Source: Massariosphaeria phaeospora (Eukaryota > Ascomycota > Dothideomycetes > Pleosporales). Taken from it: DNA of 64,000 nt. The notes beneath the pieces are model-generated. The model saw only the letters and a program-made list of their open reading frames with translations, had not been told where the DNA came from and made no database searches. The stretch covers positions 1,054,001 through 1,118,000 of the forward strand of contig JAADJZ010000007.1 of the NCBI GenBank assembly GCA_011032825.1, written 5' to 3'. How positions within the stretch are numbered: the stretch's first letter is position 1; the number at the start of each line of letters is the position of its first letter. Below, in pieces: positions 1 through 10,922 of the stretch. Both the position numbers and the translations under genes were made by a program.

Positions 1-412
1 CAATTTTGGATTTGTGCCACTCTCGTTTGTCTCATATTCTCTTGATAGTGCAGCGTATCTCTCGTTGTACTGACGCTGTGATATTTTGCTGTTGATTGCA
101 GCATATTTGACAACTGCTTGGAGTTCACAGTCATCAATTTCGCAGTCACAGTATCTCAATATGTGACAGGCGCGGTCTTCACAGTTACGTTCATCTCAGT
201 CACATACATTTCGGCGTCGCATACTCTTCATTACCTACATAAGCCATGCTTTTGTATACAACACACCATATACAATTTCATACGTAACTCTGAACCTCAC
301 TCTAGAAGTAGAATACCATCAGGTCGGTCGCATTAGGACATCCAATACAAACATCCAAGAACCCACCAACGCTCAAATCAGTCCAGACCCAGTTTACTAT
401 CTTCCATTGAGC
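1..412. other. Intergenic, nothing recognised
   Basis: The longest reading frame here (72 codons from 118) has no family resemblance and no supporting splice signals. The last part is presumably the promoter and 5' leader of the small gene starting at 413. Confidence 0.5.
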
Positions 413-730
413 ATGTCGGCCCCCAACAAACAAGTCAACGACTGGATCGCAGAGGTCGACCTATTCAACGGGCTCATCACCAGGGGCCTGAAAAACCTCG
501 TCGAAGGCCACAAGAACGACACACTCCCAAAGGACGAACAGAAAACGGCAAAGGAAGACTTGGAGGAGGCATTGAGCGGCTGGCGCGAGAGTGGCAAGAT
601 CGATATCAATATCAAGGAGTTGCTGGATACGGCGAGGTTTCCGGACCTGACGGCGAGGAGAGCGAGGGAGACGGAGATTAGGGGGTTAAAGGGGAAGTTT
701 GAGAAGCTGGAGAGGGAGTTTGGGGAGTGA
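413..730 (+). CDS. Small acidic helical hypothetical protein, 105 aa
   Basis: Single-exon frame starting at the ATG at 413; a TTG six bases upstream is in frame but unlikely to be used. The protein starts MSAPNKQVNDWIAEVDLF and is rich in Lys, Glu and Arg. The last 30 residues (ARRARETEIRGLKGKFEKLE) look like a short coiled coil. There is no signal peptide or membrane segment, so it is probably cytosolic or nuclear. I do not recognise the family. The regular codon pattern and the clean ATG start argue for a real gene, but homologues would be needed to confirm it. Confidence 0.6.
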   Translation: MSAPNKQVNDWIAEVDLFNGLITRGLKNLVEGHKNDTLPKDEQKTAKEDLEEALSGWRESGKIDINIKELLDTARFPDLTARRARETEIRGLKGKFEKLEREFGE

Positions 731-2024
731 GTGGGGAAGTATGGGAAAAGTCTGGAGGAGTAGAGCGGGTAAAGGGATAGGAGGGGGTGTAGAGAGGCTG
801 GGGTGATATGTTGCTGGGCAATGGTCACGGTGGCTTATGGAAGATTTGCGGCACGAGTCCGGACGCGGTTCATGTTCAGGCACCATAGAGTTGAATTTCG
901 GCTGTAGATGAGTATTTTTAGTCATGTATGACGAGACTTCGAGAATAAGGTGTTCGTATGCATCGACATCAAGAAACCGCAGAGGATCGAGAGAATCATT
1001 CAAACATTCCCCAAACCAGACAGCGGAATCACAGGTCGGGTCACGTCACAACTCCGTATCAAATTCCCGCGTCGCATGCGGCGTTGTATTCCACTACATG
1101 GAACAACTCCGTAGGATGTCACTGAAGGCCTAAACACGCATCCACACATTTACAACATCACTGGACGACGACCAACCACGCTTCAAGGGCCACAAAAGGA
1201 TCGACTGACCCAACTCCACGAAACGACCTAGATATTCACCCAATGCGTGCAGTTACCTAAGTCACGGCGGACTGTCGTGGAGTTTGTTATTTCCGAGTGG
1301 CACAGTCGGGCATGAGGCCGGTGGATTCTACGCCGCCAAGAGCTCCGAACATAGGGAGAAAAGTGCGGTGAGAATCGGAAAGGACACTTCCAGTGATCTA
1401 GTATGGCCAAATATGGGGTAAATGATTTGCGATATTATAAATTGTGGGGAATATCTGCGGAGTTGCATCCGACTGTGGCGTTTAACCCCGACGGGATTTG
1501 AGCAATCGGAGTGCATGTTCAGGCAGCTGTTTCTTGGGTCATGTTCGGTGGCACTCCGAATTGAAATATACGCAGGAGATATTGAGATTCTGGAGTCGAC
1601 ACTGCAAGACAAATTTGAACCACATGCATGGGCCTTTGTCGAAAGGGTAGGTAAAAGCTGGCTGAGTACATTCTAGGGTAAACTATTACTTCAAGAGAGT
1701 TGTTCTCTGATGATTGGATCAGGACTTCGACTCCTTGTACCACTATGCGGCGCATCGGATTACATCCTTCGATCCATATGGACCACTCCATCAGTTGGAG
1801 ATGATAGCGAGGATGTTTGGGAAGAGGCAACGGCTCCTTGCAGACTCATGTATATATTCAGGAAGAGACAACTCATCTCTCACAGCATTTGAGGGATGAT
1901 CAGGAAGCGGCAACATACCACTTACACGTCTAGGAGGATGTTCAGGAAGAGACAGCGTACTCCGTACACGCATACTCGCAAAGACAGGCCATGAAGACAG
2001 ATCTAAGTAAGGTGCAACCAAAAG
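731..2024. other. Intergenic, 1.3 kb, with a degenerate tandem repeat at its end
   Basis: No gene is supported. Short frames on both strands overlap each other and show no family motifs. The last 170 bases hold the 42-bp tandem repeat listed separately, which lies just upstream of the TATA box of the next gene. Confidence 0.55.
1816..1982. repeat. Degenerate 42-bp tandem repeat, four copies
   Basis: A core related to ttcaggaagagacaac recurs at about 1816, 1857, 1899 and 1941, so the period is 41-42 bp. Read on the minus strand, the period of 14 codons gives a repeated pattern like LPLPEHP plus a variable part. There is no long ORF with an ATG and no spacer structure. It sits 50-200 bases upstream of the TATA box at 2025. 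Confidence 0.7.
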
Positions 2025-2033
2025 TATATAAGG
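2025..2033 (+). promoter_or_regulatory. TATA box of the secreted Pro-rich protein gene
   Basis: TATATAAGG lies 227 bases before the ATG at 2252. It is followed by a pyrimidine-rich stretch with three copies of agtctttac, as expected of a long fungal 5' leader. Inferred from sequence only. Confidence 0.55.
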
Positions 2034-2251
2034 GCGTTCCCAGCTCGTCCCATTCAATCCATATCAGCTCAGTCAGTCTCTTCTCATCCAGTCTTTACGC
2101 ATTCACTCAGTCAGTCTTTACCCGGTCATTCCTTGACCCATCAAGTCTTTACACCTCAATTCTCAGTTCCTGGGCCGGCCTCAGCACAATCTGCGAATTC
2201 CACTATCCTTTCCAACAATCTCAATCACTTGACCAGTATCCAGCATCCGCC

Positions 2252-4343
2252 ATGCGTTTCACCAAAGCCCACGTCATTCTTCTGGCTGCCCTTCCCGGGC
2301 TTCCATTGACGGCTCTTGCGGCCCCTTGTACGTGTCAAGAATGCAGTCTCCTTTCCAAAATGACCCACTAAACCTTCTCTAGGCCCAGCTTCTGAGATGA
2401 AATGCTCTCAGGGCAGTCTCTTGGATCTCGTCCCTCGGGTCGACCTTGCATTCTCCGCCATTCCCGACCTCGTCAGTCGCGGATTGGGATTGGAGAAGAG
2501 AAGATTCAGACCGAAGCCATCAGCACCAAAGCCGGCGGCGCCAAAGCCAGCGCCTCCAGCCCCAGCGCCGCCAAAGCCAGAACCTCCGAAGCCGCAACCG
2601 CCAAAGCCAGAACCGCCAAAGCCCCAACCACCGAAGTCAGAGCCACCGAAACCGCAACCGCCAAAGCCAAAACCCAGTCCGCCAAAGCCAAATCCGACCA
2701 ATCGAGTAAAGCCATCGAAGCCAGCAAATTCACCAAAGTCGAAACCAGCAAAGTCCACTCCTGCCAAATCAACTCCAGCAAAATCGACGCCCGCCAAATC
2801 GACTATAGCCAAATCCACCCCGGCAAAGTCAACAGCTTCCCAAACTGCATCTAAGCCTACTGGCAAGACCACCCAATCCGCATCCAAGTCAACCGGTTCC
2901 GATGCTTCGCAGGCTACTACCTCCAAGGCCTCAGCCACCAGCAATGCCCAATCAGACTCTGCCACTCCTGACGTGACCTCAGCCTCAGAGAAAGCTTCGA
3001 AGTCGGAGACACCAAGCGAATCTTCCAACGCAGATGAACCGTCGAGTGCGAAGGAAACCGCGGCCAACACTGCCACCGACGAACCTGCGGCCAGTGTCAC
3101 TGATGAGCCCAGCTCTGCCAAAGATGCCGAATCGAGCACTGCGAAGGAGACCAGTGAGCCTGCTACGGATAAGGCGGACGCCACTGCTACCGACGACAGC
3201 GAAGCCACCGCTACTGACGACAGCAATTCTACTGCTGCGGAAACAGCCAAGGCGACTGCCACTGATGAATCTGAGGCCACTGTTACTAGCAAGCTGAACA
3301 ACTCTGCTACCGACAAGTCAAATGCTAAAGTTACCGACGACTTAGAAGCAACTATCACCGACAAGCCAGAGGCCACTGCTACGGATGAGAGCGTCTCCAC
3401 CGCCCCTACCAGTGATTCGGTTTCGGACGCCTCCAGCGACGACACCAGCCGTACCAACGCTAGCGACGAAGCCACTTCTACAGTCTCGTCTGCACCCTCT
3501 GCCGCTAGCGCCTCATCTTCATCCGAGTTTGCGCCTTTGTGTAAGAGGGGAGATGATGATTGTACCTTCAAAGACGACGAGTTCCTAGAGAAGTATCGTG
3601 TGAAGGGTGAAAAGTCTCAGAACGATTTCAAAAATGCGTTGGGGAAAGACGGGGATAATAAGGAACTCAGCAAGGCCGACAACTACGAGTTTATTGATAA
3701 ACCGGTCAATCCCTTCGAGGAGGAGAGCTCTTGGTACGACGAACTACTCCCCGCAAGCTCCACCGAAGAGTCTTCCGGATGGGTCATGTATGAGGTCAAA
3801 AACAAAGCCGAACACCTCGACGGAAAGGATTCCCAGTTGATCTTGAAAGCCTTCTACAATCCAGAACAGGGTGTCATCTTGATAGAAGAGAGCTTCAACC
3901 GAGACCGAGATGTTCTTACGAATAAGCAGGACCTCGTAATGCGATGGTCGGACATGGTCACTGAGAGCTGGGCAAGGTCTTGCAAGTTGCAGAACCAGAA
4001 GACCGACGGACTCCAATATGTCATCCGCCGCTATATCGACGACGACCCGAACACGGCCAAGGACACCATCACTGTGTTCCAGAAGCTGGCAGGATTGAGC
4101 GAGGACCCTGAAGAAGAGAAGAAGGGTATGACCGTCACCAACGAGGGAAAAGATAAGCCGAAGTTCCAGGCGATCCTAGGAACTCCGCATGGAGACCGAA
4201 TCAATCGAATGCTTGGCGATAACCACAAACTCTTTGGAGCTGATGAGAAGGCTATCACAAAGTTCGATCCGATTTTTGGCGGCGGTGGTGGCGGACTCTG
4301 GAACATGGTCATCAAGATTGAACCCATGAAGAGTCCTGAGTGA
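2252..4343 (+). CDS. Secreted Pro/Lys-rich and Ser/Thr-rich protein, 678 aa
   Basis: Two exons, 2252-2327 and 2383-4343; the 55-nt intron joins in frame (Cys split T|GC). Exon 1 encodes a classic signal peptide (MRFTKAHVILLAALPGL then LTALAAP). About residues 60-110 are tandem PKPxPPKPEPPKPQ repeats, followed by KSTPA repeats. About 110-380 is a Ser/Thr/Ala/Asp-rich stretch of ATDE/ATDD motifs, probably O-glycosylated. The last roughly 260 residues form a different, globular-looking domain rich in Trp, Tyr and charged residues, with a Gly6 run near the end. No transmembrane or GPI segment is seen, so it is likely secreted or wall-associated. I do not recognise the C-terminal domain. Confidence 0.85.
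2521..2832 (+). repeat. Coding minisatellites: PKPxPP then KSTPA units
   Basis: From about 2521 to 2700, units of the type ccgaagccgcaaccgccaaag encode Pro-Lys-Pro repeats. From about 2745 to 2832, 15-bp units encode KSTPA. They lie within exon 2 of the secreted protein. Such tracts often vary in copy number between strains. Confidence 0.8.
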
Positions 4344-4798
4344 GAAGATGAGAACAGGCATCATCCGAAGCCTAAGTCTGCCCCGGAGGCGATTCAAACG
4401 GAGCACAGTTCTTTTGTAACATCTGTAATAGTTGTTTGCTGTTCCAAGTCCTGGAGGTTCAGAAGGACGCGGTTTCATTTGTACAACTTGTAATAGTTGT
4501 TTCGGCGCTTGTCTTTTTCAGCTCGTAATGTTGTTCAGTTGTTAATCTTTCTCTTCTTGTAACAATTTGCCAAGTTTTTGTATAGGGCAGGGCCAGCTAT
4601 TTTGAATCGAATGCGTTGTCTTGTTCAAGAAAAGATTACTAAGCACTGCATGAACCCGACACGTGGCGCGATACGTGTATTCCGGGGTGGCGCTGTGCCG
4701 CCTTCAAAATCTAGCGGGGCGGCAACTCCGCTAGTCGTCAAGTCCGAGGCCCTTACGTATCTTCGTTACCGACCTAGCTCATTCGTTATCACTCCAAG
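4344..4798. other. Intergenic, 455 bp
   Basis: This is the 3' region of the secreted-protein gene (two similar AT-rich segments with tttgtaacatctgtaatagttgttt-like sequence near 4412 and 4480) and the promoter of the ankyrin gene. No ORF is supported. Confidence 0.5.
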
Positions 4799-6294
4799 AT
4801 GGCACTTTTAGACCTACCAGCTGAGATACTCCAGCAGATCCTACTCGAATGTTTTGTCAACAGAGGATGGAAGCGAGTTCTCCGACTAAGGCTTGTGAAC
4901 AGTGTGTATAGGGACCCGCGTTGAAGTAAACTGCTTACTCACGCCAGTATTCTGTAGAACTATTCGCAGCAGAGGTGCTCGGCATGATATACACCCATGA
5001 TCTTCTCGACGGCTATTTTCAATCGCTCTCCGGGAACTCGGCACAGGCGCGTCCACCATATATAGCGGGGTACATGGCTTATCGTGCGTCTAAAGAGCCA
5101 GTTGACGGAATGGTTAACTTGGTTACTATTCGGGAGGTTACTCAACGCATCTCGCGCGAGTTGAACTTGGAGCTGGATAGAGAGACCACGTGCAACCGGG
5201 AATGTATGGTAACCTTGTGTTCTCAAGTGGCTCGAGGGAGCTACAGCCTAGCCAGCATCTTCGACAAAAGCACAGTTAGGCCGAATGATGGGGATCTCGC
5301 GCTTCATCTGCTTGCGGCAGCGGCTTTCATGAACCTGCTGCAGCTCTCGACGAAAATGGTTGAGCAAAAATGCCCCTTTGAGAGGACTAGTAGCTTATTT
5401 GGCAATCCGGTTCAGCATGCGCTCAGACATGGATCTCTCGATATGGTCAAACTGTTTCCACGTGTTTACTCCAACAGCAACCATTTACATGAGGCCGCCC
5501 GTAATGGATCTTTCGACTGCTTCAAGCACCTCTACGACATCGATACCGTCAATTTCGCGGCACACGGTACCCCGAACCCTTGGAGATTCGAGTACTCCTC
5601 AAGTATCGATAGAAGAAGCAGCGCACTGGAAACCTGGTTGTTCACACCAAGCATTGATGTCTTCAAATACGTGATGGAAATCCGCCAGACGAGCGAGGAA
5701 TGGAAAGGCCCGTTGAACGAAGGACTGCTGGCTAGACTTATGACGAACTACGCTGCCACGGGGAAAGCGACCATGGCAAGGTATATCCTTCATGAGCACA
5801 ATGCCCCAGTGGATGTTCTGGCGCTATGGAAGAAGCATACGCCTCTCCTCCGGGCTTGCCATAACGGCCAAACGGAAATGGTGCAGCTGCTCATCAACCT
5901 TGGAGCGAAAACAAAGGGCGCCGTGGAACTGGCAGCTGCTGGCGGCCATGAACAAACAGTCCGAACGCTCTTGGACCATGGCGCAGAAGTCTCAGGCGCC
6001 GTACTGTCAAACCCCGCAAAGCTAGGCAGAATAAGCATGGTACGCCTACTCCTCGACAACGGCGCAGATCCAAACGAAGGCTCGCCAAACGCGCTCGTCA
6101 CGGCCATAGCCCTCGAGCACAAAGCCATGTTCAATCTCTTGCTTGAGCGAGGAGCAGTCTTGTCGAAGGAAGTCGGAGAGGAGTGCGTCAAGCGAGCGAA
6201 GGCCGACGGACTTGAATCGATGCTCGTGTTCTTGGAGGAAATTGGCGTCGATATTGTAACTACATGGCTGGGATCACATGATTTCCTATTGTAG
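4799..6294 (+). CDS. F-box-like / ankyrin-repeat protein, 483 aa
   Basis: Two exons, 4799-4903 and 4948-6294; the 44-nt intron (GTGTAT...GCCAG) is phase 0. The N terminus (MALLDLPAEILQQILLEC, then LRLRLVNS) is F-box-like, matching the LP-E-L-x-I pattern of fungal F-box/ankyrin proteins. The C-terminal half has about four or five ankyrin repeats: TPLLRACHNGQTEMVQLLIN, then ELAAAGGHEQTVRTLLDHGA, then LGRISMVRLLLDNGADPNEG, then AIALEHKAMFNLLLERGA. Known ankyrin repeats mediate protein binding; an F-box would suggest a ubiquitin-ligase adaptor, which is inference. A degenerate ankyrin region precedes the clear repeats. No signal peptide. Confidence 0.85.
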
Positions 6295-6885
6295 CAGGCA
6301 ATGCCCGGTGGGCAAGTGCACGGACCTCTAAGCTGAGAACTCCAAAAAACTTCTGTACACGTACACGTACACCATAAGCACAACACGACAACAGATAGCA
6401 ATACAAGCGTTGATCCGCAGCACCCAATTGACACTGCTTACTCAGTTACAGATATAGATGGTGTAGATGTTGGTGACCTCGAGGCCTCGTTCATGGCTGT
6501 GAAGATTTGACTGGGTGTTGTCGGATATGGAGGGTCTTGAAGTGTCGCAGTGAGTGCAAGCAGTGCGTAGGGAATTGAGGATTGAACTGAGGTTGTATCA
6601 TGTAGAAGCTACAGAATTTGTAGGTGCGAAAGCACAGACAGCGCTAGTCCTAGATAAGCGTGATACCCTTATCCATCTCATAGGGTAAGAGCTATAAACC
6701 GTGACATGAAGTGAGTGTATCGAACGTATACGAATATTGTCCGCTTTTCATGTACCTGGGTCGAGACGGTAATGCTCGGGTTTACTGCGGATATGAGGAC
6801 CTGAGAACGTAAGGGTATTCGGAACTTGGGTTTCTTTTAGCCATAAATCATAACGCTAAATTGGGTGATCGCTAAGAATGAATGA
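6295..6885. other. Intergenic between convergent genes, 591 bp
   Basis: 3' regions of the ankyrin gene (+) and the PTH11-like gene (-). A short gtacacgtacacgtacac repeat lies at about 6353. No ORF is supported. Confidence 0.5.
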
Positions 6886-8261
6886 CTACCATCGCCATTT
6901 CGACTTCTCTATCTTCGGAAGTGCTTCCACTTCTGCCGTTTCCGTCACTCGCCCTGTAACGTGGTCCGCCACGTACTGGCAGTTATAATCGGTCTTACTC
7001 GGTTGCGCTTGTCTCGTGAGCCCCTCCTGGCTGTTGTTGCTTTTCAGGCTATGGGGTGGGTCCATCTCGTATTCATCCAGCCGGCGATGGTGCACTACAT
7101 GCACCTCCTTGGTGACGAAGATCTGGGCCAAAGAGGTGACCATGACGGGCCAGAAGATGGGCATCGAGGCGCACACAATCGCGAAGTCGATTTCTAGACT
7201 CGAGATGATTATGACCAGTGGGTACCACCACGTAAAGTCAAACGATTCCATGTATCCTAGAGAATTTTTCATGATAACCCAAAGGCGTAAGATAGACATG
7301 AGGACGGCGCTGCAGCTTGTTAGCAGGAGGATTCAGGCTCGAAGGATTTACTTACGCAGAGCCCAGCGTAAAGAGTCCCATCAGTGCCAGCACCTGTCTT
7401 CGTTCGATGCTCGGATTCATATATACTATCACCGGTATGGAGAAAATAGCAACGTCGAGGATAACGTTCGTCGAGGAAAAAGCTATGTAGGCTGCTCTTG
7501 TGCCTTCTACACTCCCGTAGCCCAAAGCCCAGCACTTGGGTGCAGGTGTTTGCATCCTGTCCCAGTATCCAGACGGAGGGAAACAGGGAAACCATCCCAT
7601 GAAGCTGAATACCACTCCCCATATGCTGACTAGCACTAGGAAGACAAAGCATGCTATCCGGATAGGTCCTTTTCGGAAGAGCCGGAGATACTGAGAGAGG
7701 AGCGATAGCTTTACAAAGGCCGAGGTTGGGTAATAGGTGCCGGCCTGCAGATAGCACCAGAATAAAGTCGTTTGCATGTCTGCTACGGTGATAAGCATGA
7801 GATGCTCACCAAGGCCGTATTGCAGGGTTCCAAACACACAGATTAGACCAGCTAGGTTGACTATATGTGAGGGTTAAATTAGCAGGTAGTAAGGAGACAT
7901 GAGAGACGTTTGAAAACACATCCATGCACTATAGGATAGCCCCGTGAAGCCGCAACAGATATACGCCAAACTAGTTAAATCGAATGGCACGTACAAACTG
8001 AAGCGAGGATGATGAAGTAGTCATCCCATCCGGGCTCGCGCACTACTCTGTAGCGCACATAAAGACGTGAGATGGCGGCGGCCAGCGATAAGACCTAGGC
8101 ACTCATCAGTATAGCCCGGCTCGGATAGCGCAGATGTTGCTCACCTGGAATGGAATGATGACCCCAAGAATGGTTTCCGGCCGGTTTGATAGCGGCTTCG
8201 GTTGGTTCGGATCAGGGGGATTCGCGGCCAGCTGCTCGATGAGTCTCGCATAGTCAATCAT
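6886..8261 (-). CDS. PTH11-like rhodopsin-domain integral membrane protein, 381 aa
   Basis: Four exons on the minus strand (8145-8261, 7995-8094, 7356-7860, 6886-7309), all joining in frame with GT-AG introns of 50, 134 and 46 nt. The N terminus has the family pattern NRPETILGVIIPFQ, then AAAISRLYVRYR, then GWDDYFIILAS. Seven hydrophobic segments follow, including YLQAGTYYPTSAFVKLSLLSQYLR, an FMGWFPCFPPSGYW loop typical of the fungal rhodopsin-domain family, and SSLEIDFAIVCASMPIFWP. The family is large and contains Pth11, a surface-sensing receptor of a rice pathogen, but most members lack known ligands. There is no N-terminal CFEM domain. The cytosolic tail is short and polar. It is likely a plasma-membrane protein; signalling is inferred. 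Confidence 0.9.
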
Positions 8262-9585
8262 GGTTTAGGAGCCGGAGGTGGTTCTATATCTCGTAGAGAC
8301 TGCGTCGAAAGCCGTCGTCTACTAGTGCATGTCTTCGGGGGTTCAAACTGTCCATCAACGGGGGATTGATTCGCGGTATGTGCATCACACCGTCACAATC
8401 GAACCGGCGGAGAAGGGGTTAATAAGGCGTGGAGATCGTATCGCGCATCTCGCACGGAAGCTCTCCACCATCCTGGTCCCCAGTGAGGGGCGTTTGGCCC
8501 TAGCGTAGGGTTGACAAGCAATGTGGGCGGTCATGGATCGCGTTCACTGAGGGTCCTGGCTAGTTGGCGCACTAAGACCAGTCTAGACGCAAGTCCGCGC
8601 ACCAAGCCCAGTCTAGACGCAGATCGGGGGTCTAGTACCCTTTGTAGCCTCGCTTACCTCGCTTACCCCGACCAAGCGCCCATCTTCCAACGGAGGCTCG
8701 GAGCATGTCATCGGCATTCATGTGACTCAGGATCAGACTACCGAAAAGCAAATGCCTAGCTGTCGTTGGTGGTTTGAGGTGACCTTTGAGGTCGCGCATG
8801 GAAACACGGCATCTTGTCGGCCAGTCCTCGGGCGCGCCTGCTGCACTGCTAGTTATCTTTCGAGACTGCAAATGGAGCAGCTAGCATGTGTAGCTAGGAC
8901 TAAACGTAATGACAGAAGACTAAGTGATACGAAAGCGGCGTGTACTTCAACTCGGTACTGGATCAGCTCGTAGCGCGGTGGTGTGAACAAGTACGCGATG
9001 CATACCAAATTGAGATTCTCGACAACTTCAATAACCCTGTTGGGGATTAGAGCACCGGATCAACGACGCAGCCTACTTACCAGAGTGACATGCTAGGACG
9101 GGACGTGCCGTAAACGCCAACATAGAGACTACATATTGATTTTAATAATACTCCGTCTATACGTACAGGTTGAGGCAGCTTGGAACACACCTTGATCTTT
9201 GTGCAGCTACGTACTCGGAACTATCCGAGAATGGACTCGGTCGTTTGACGTACTTTTTGTGGGCTGCTTTCCCCCTCTTCAACCTTCATGCTCACTTTTT
9301 TGACGACTATCAACTTGTCTTATATTATCTTTCCAGCCGCCAAAAGGTCCCGCTTATTCAAGGCCTGCGAAGAACTTGTAGATCCTTCCCCTCTCACAAT
9401 CCTTGTATTCACTGTTTAGAGACCTTTCCGCCGCACCACACGTCTCCCGTTGTATTAGGATGCGCAAGCCATCATTCCTGTCGTGTCTCTTGTTCCCTAG
9501 TAAAACTTGTTTACAGCGGATCCAAACTTGAACACGATGGTCTGTATCGTCATCTCCCGTAGCTCCGACAAAAGTTTGCCAACCC
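8262..9585. other. Gene-free 1.3 kb with a 30-bp direct repeat
   Basis: No gene is supported. Two adjacent 30-bp copies of a unit beginning gcgcac and containing ccagtctagacgca lie at 8567-8596 and 8597-8626. The rest holds the promoter of the PTH11-like gene and unrecognised sequence. Confidence 0.5.
8567..8626. repeat. 30-bp direct repeat, two copies
   Basis: gcgcac(t/c)aag(a/c)ccagtctagacgca units at 8567-8596 and 8597-8626 differ at a few positions only. Function unknown. Confidence 0.7.
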
Positions 9586-10441
9586 TCACCAGTTCTTGTT
9601 GAAGAAGATCGAGAATAAAAACAACAGCTCCTCTTTCCTTTTCTGACAGCTCATCGGAGTGAACCAACACTTTAATGGGACAGCGAACAGAACACGATCT
9701 AGCCCGTTCCCTATACTCTCAAATTCTGGAAGACTGACTCTGCAGTGTTTCCATCTGTCCTCCGCTTCCATGTCAAAAGCAAACAAATGAAGATCGAGCT
9801 GTAAGGTCAGTTCTTTCAAGGCCAGCTCTGGAGAAGGTATTATCTCGAGAGCTCTAAGTATACTTCGAAGGGGCGACTGCCCGTGTTCCGACTCGGTGAT
9901 CTCCACTTGGTAATATTTGTGGCCTTCTTGTCTTGATGTCTTGCACTGCATCTTGTACTTGAATATCAGTCACCTGTCCAGTCTCTTCCTTGTATTTTAA
10001 TTTCCGGATCCAGCGCGGCGACAATAGCGAGTATGGTACGTGTGCGTGCTCTTCGGGTAGTCGTATGACTTGATTGCACTCTGCTTCTCGATAGAATTGT
10101 GCCATTGCCTCGGAGAGAAGTTGTTTGCACGCAAGCAGGCCTACGGGTAGCCCGTCGCTTTGGTTGGTCGGAGTTTGGCGATATTGGACATCAAAAGACA
10201 GATCGCCATGACAGAACTTGGAACGAATGCCCTGGAGTGTGAGATCATAAATCTGATCCCGCAGCTCTCTTGGAAGTTACAGAAGTGGCGAGGCCGAGAG
10301 TTCCGGGGTTGCGTCGATGTTGAGCAGGGATGCGAGGGCGGGGTTGGCCGGTTGGTAGCGCTTACCGTCCGATGCTAGCGGCTTGGAGCCTTTCTTTTCT
10401 TGTTGCGCTTCATGTTGGATCGGTAAGGGAATTGAAGAGGA
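9586..10441 (-). pseudogene. Decayed LPRELR-type fungal protein
   Basis: On the minus strand a frame reads through a charged leader (QQEKKGSKPLASDGKRY, then ASLLNIDATPELSASPLL), then hits TAA at 10277-10279. It continues in the same frame as LPRELRDQIYDLTLQG, then LPVGLLACKQLLSEAMAQFY. This LPRELR-IY...GLL-TCKQ-EA pattern is common in lineage-expanded ascomycete proteins of unknown function, some related to F-box-like proteins. Between 9951 and 9854 the sense frame changes by one base, into KYYQVEITESEHGQSPLRSI and the final part ending at 9586. An in-frame stop right before the conserved motif plus a frameshift argue for a pseudogene. An unrecognised intron could explain one break but probably not both. 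Confidence 0.6.
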
Positions 10442-10922
10442 TGAGCCGGACGAATCCGATAAGTCGATAATTCGAAGGATCCGATGAATCTGACCAGTCG
10501 AGGGAATTGGATGATGGGTGGTGTCGGAAGAAAACTCTACTCAGGAATGGGCAGTCGCATTCCACCCGAGGAAAGGCGGACGCTAAATCACTTGTGCTTC
10601 CGCTAGCCTTGAAGATGATCACGGCCATAGATAATCAACACTGCGTACCTTTAAGTCGTCACAGTTTTACAGATCAGTTCAACATCAACAAGGCTAGTAT
10701 TTGTTCAATAGATCACATGGCAGTGGCGACACCACCTGCACATTCTTCGGCACTCAAATAGCCGAGCGATGGCGTACCATACCAAACTTCGGCAAATCTT
10801 CTTGATGTGAAACCCTCTCGCTTGATCGTTGATTAACAGACTAATACCGTGAGATGATCTCTGGAATCTGGCTTTCAACACAACCAATCTTTCATTTTAG
10901 TTTTACGCCCAAGTCCACGTCC
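10442..10922. other. Intergenic, 480 bp, nothing recognised
   Basis: Short overlapping frames only. Near 10440-10500 a few short gatccgatgaatc-like motifs recur. No gene or RNA is supported. Confidence 0.45.

Noticed and set aside
1816..1982. CRISPR-like regular repeat
   Set aside because: Units are contiguous and degenerate without unique spacers, and the genome is eukaryotic.
2408..3571. 387-codon minus-strand ORF opposite the secreted Pro-rich protein
   Set aside because: It mirrors the repetitive, GC-biased codons of the sense gene, whose signal peptide and splice junction are convincing.
5790..6434. 214-codon minus-strand ORF opposite the ankyrin repeats
   Set aside because: Antisense shadow of the ankyrin coding sequence.
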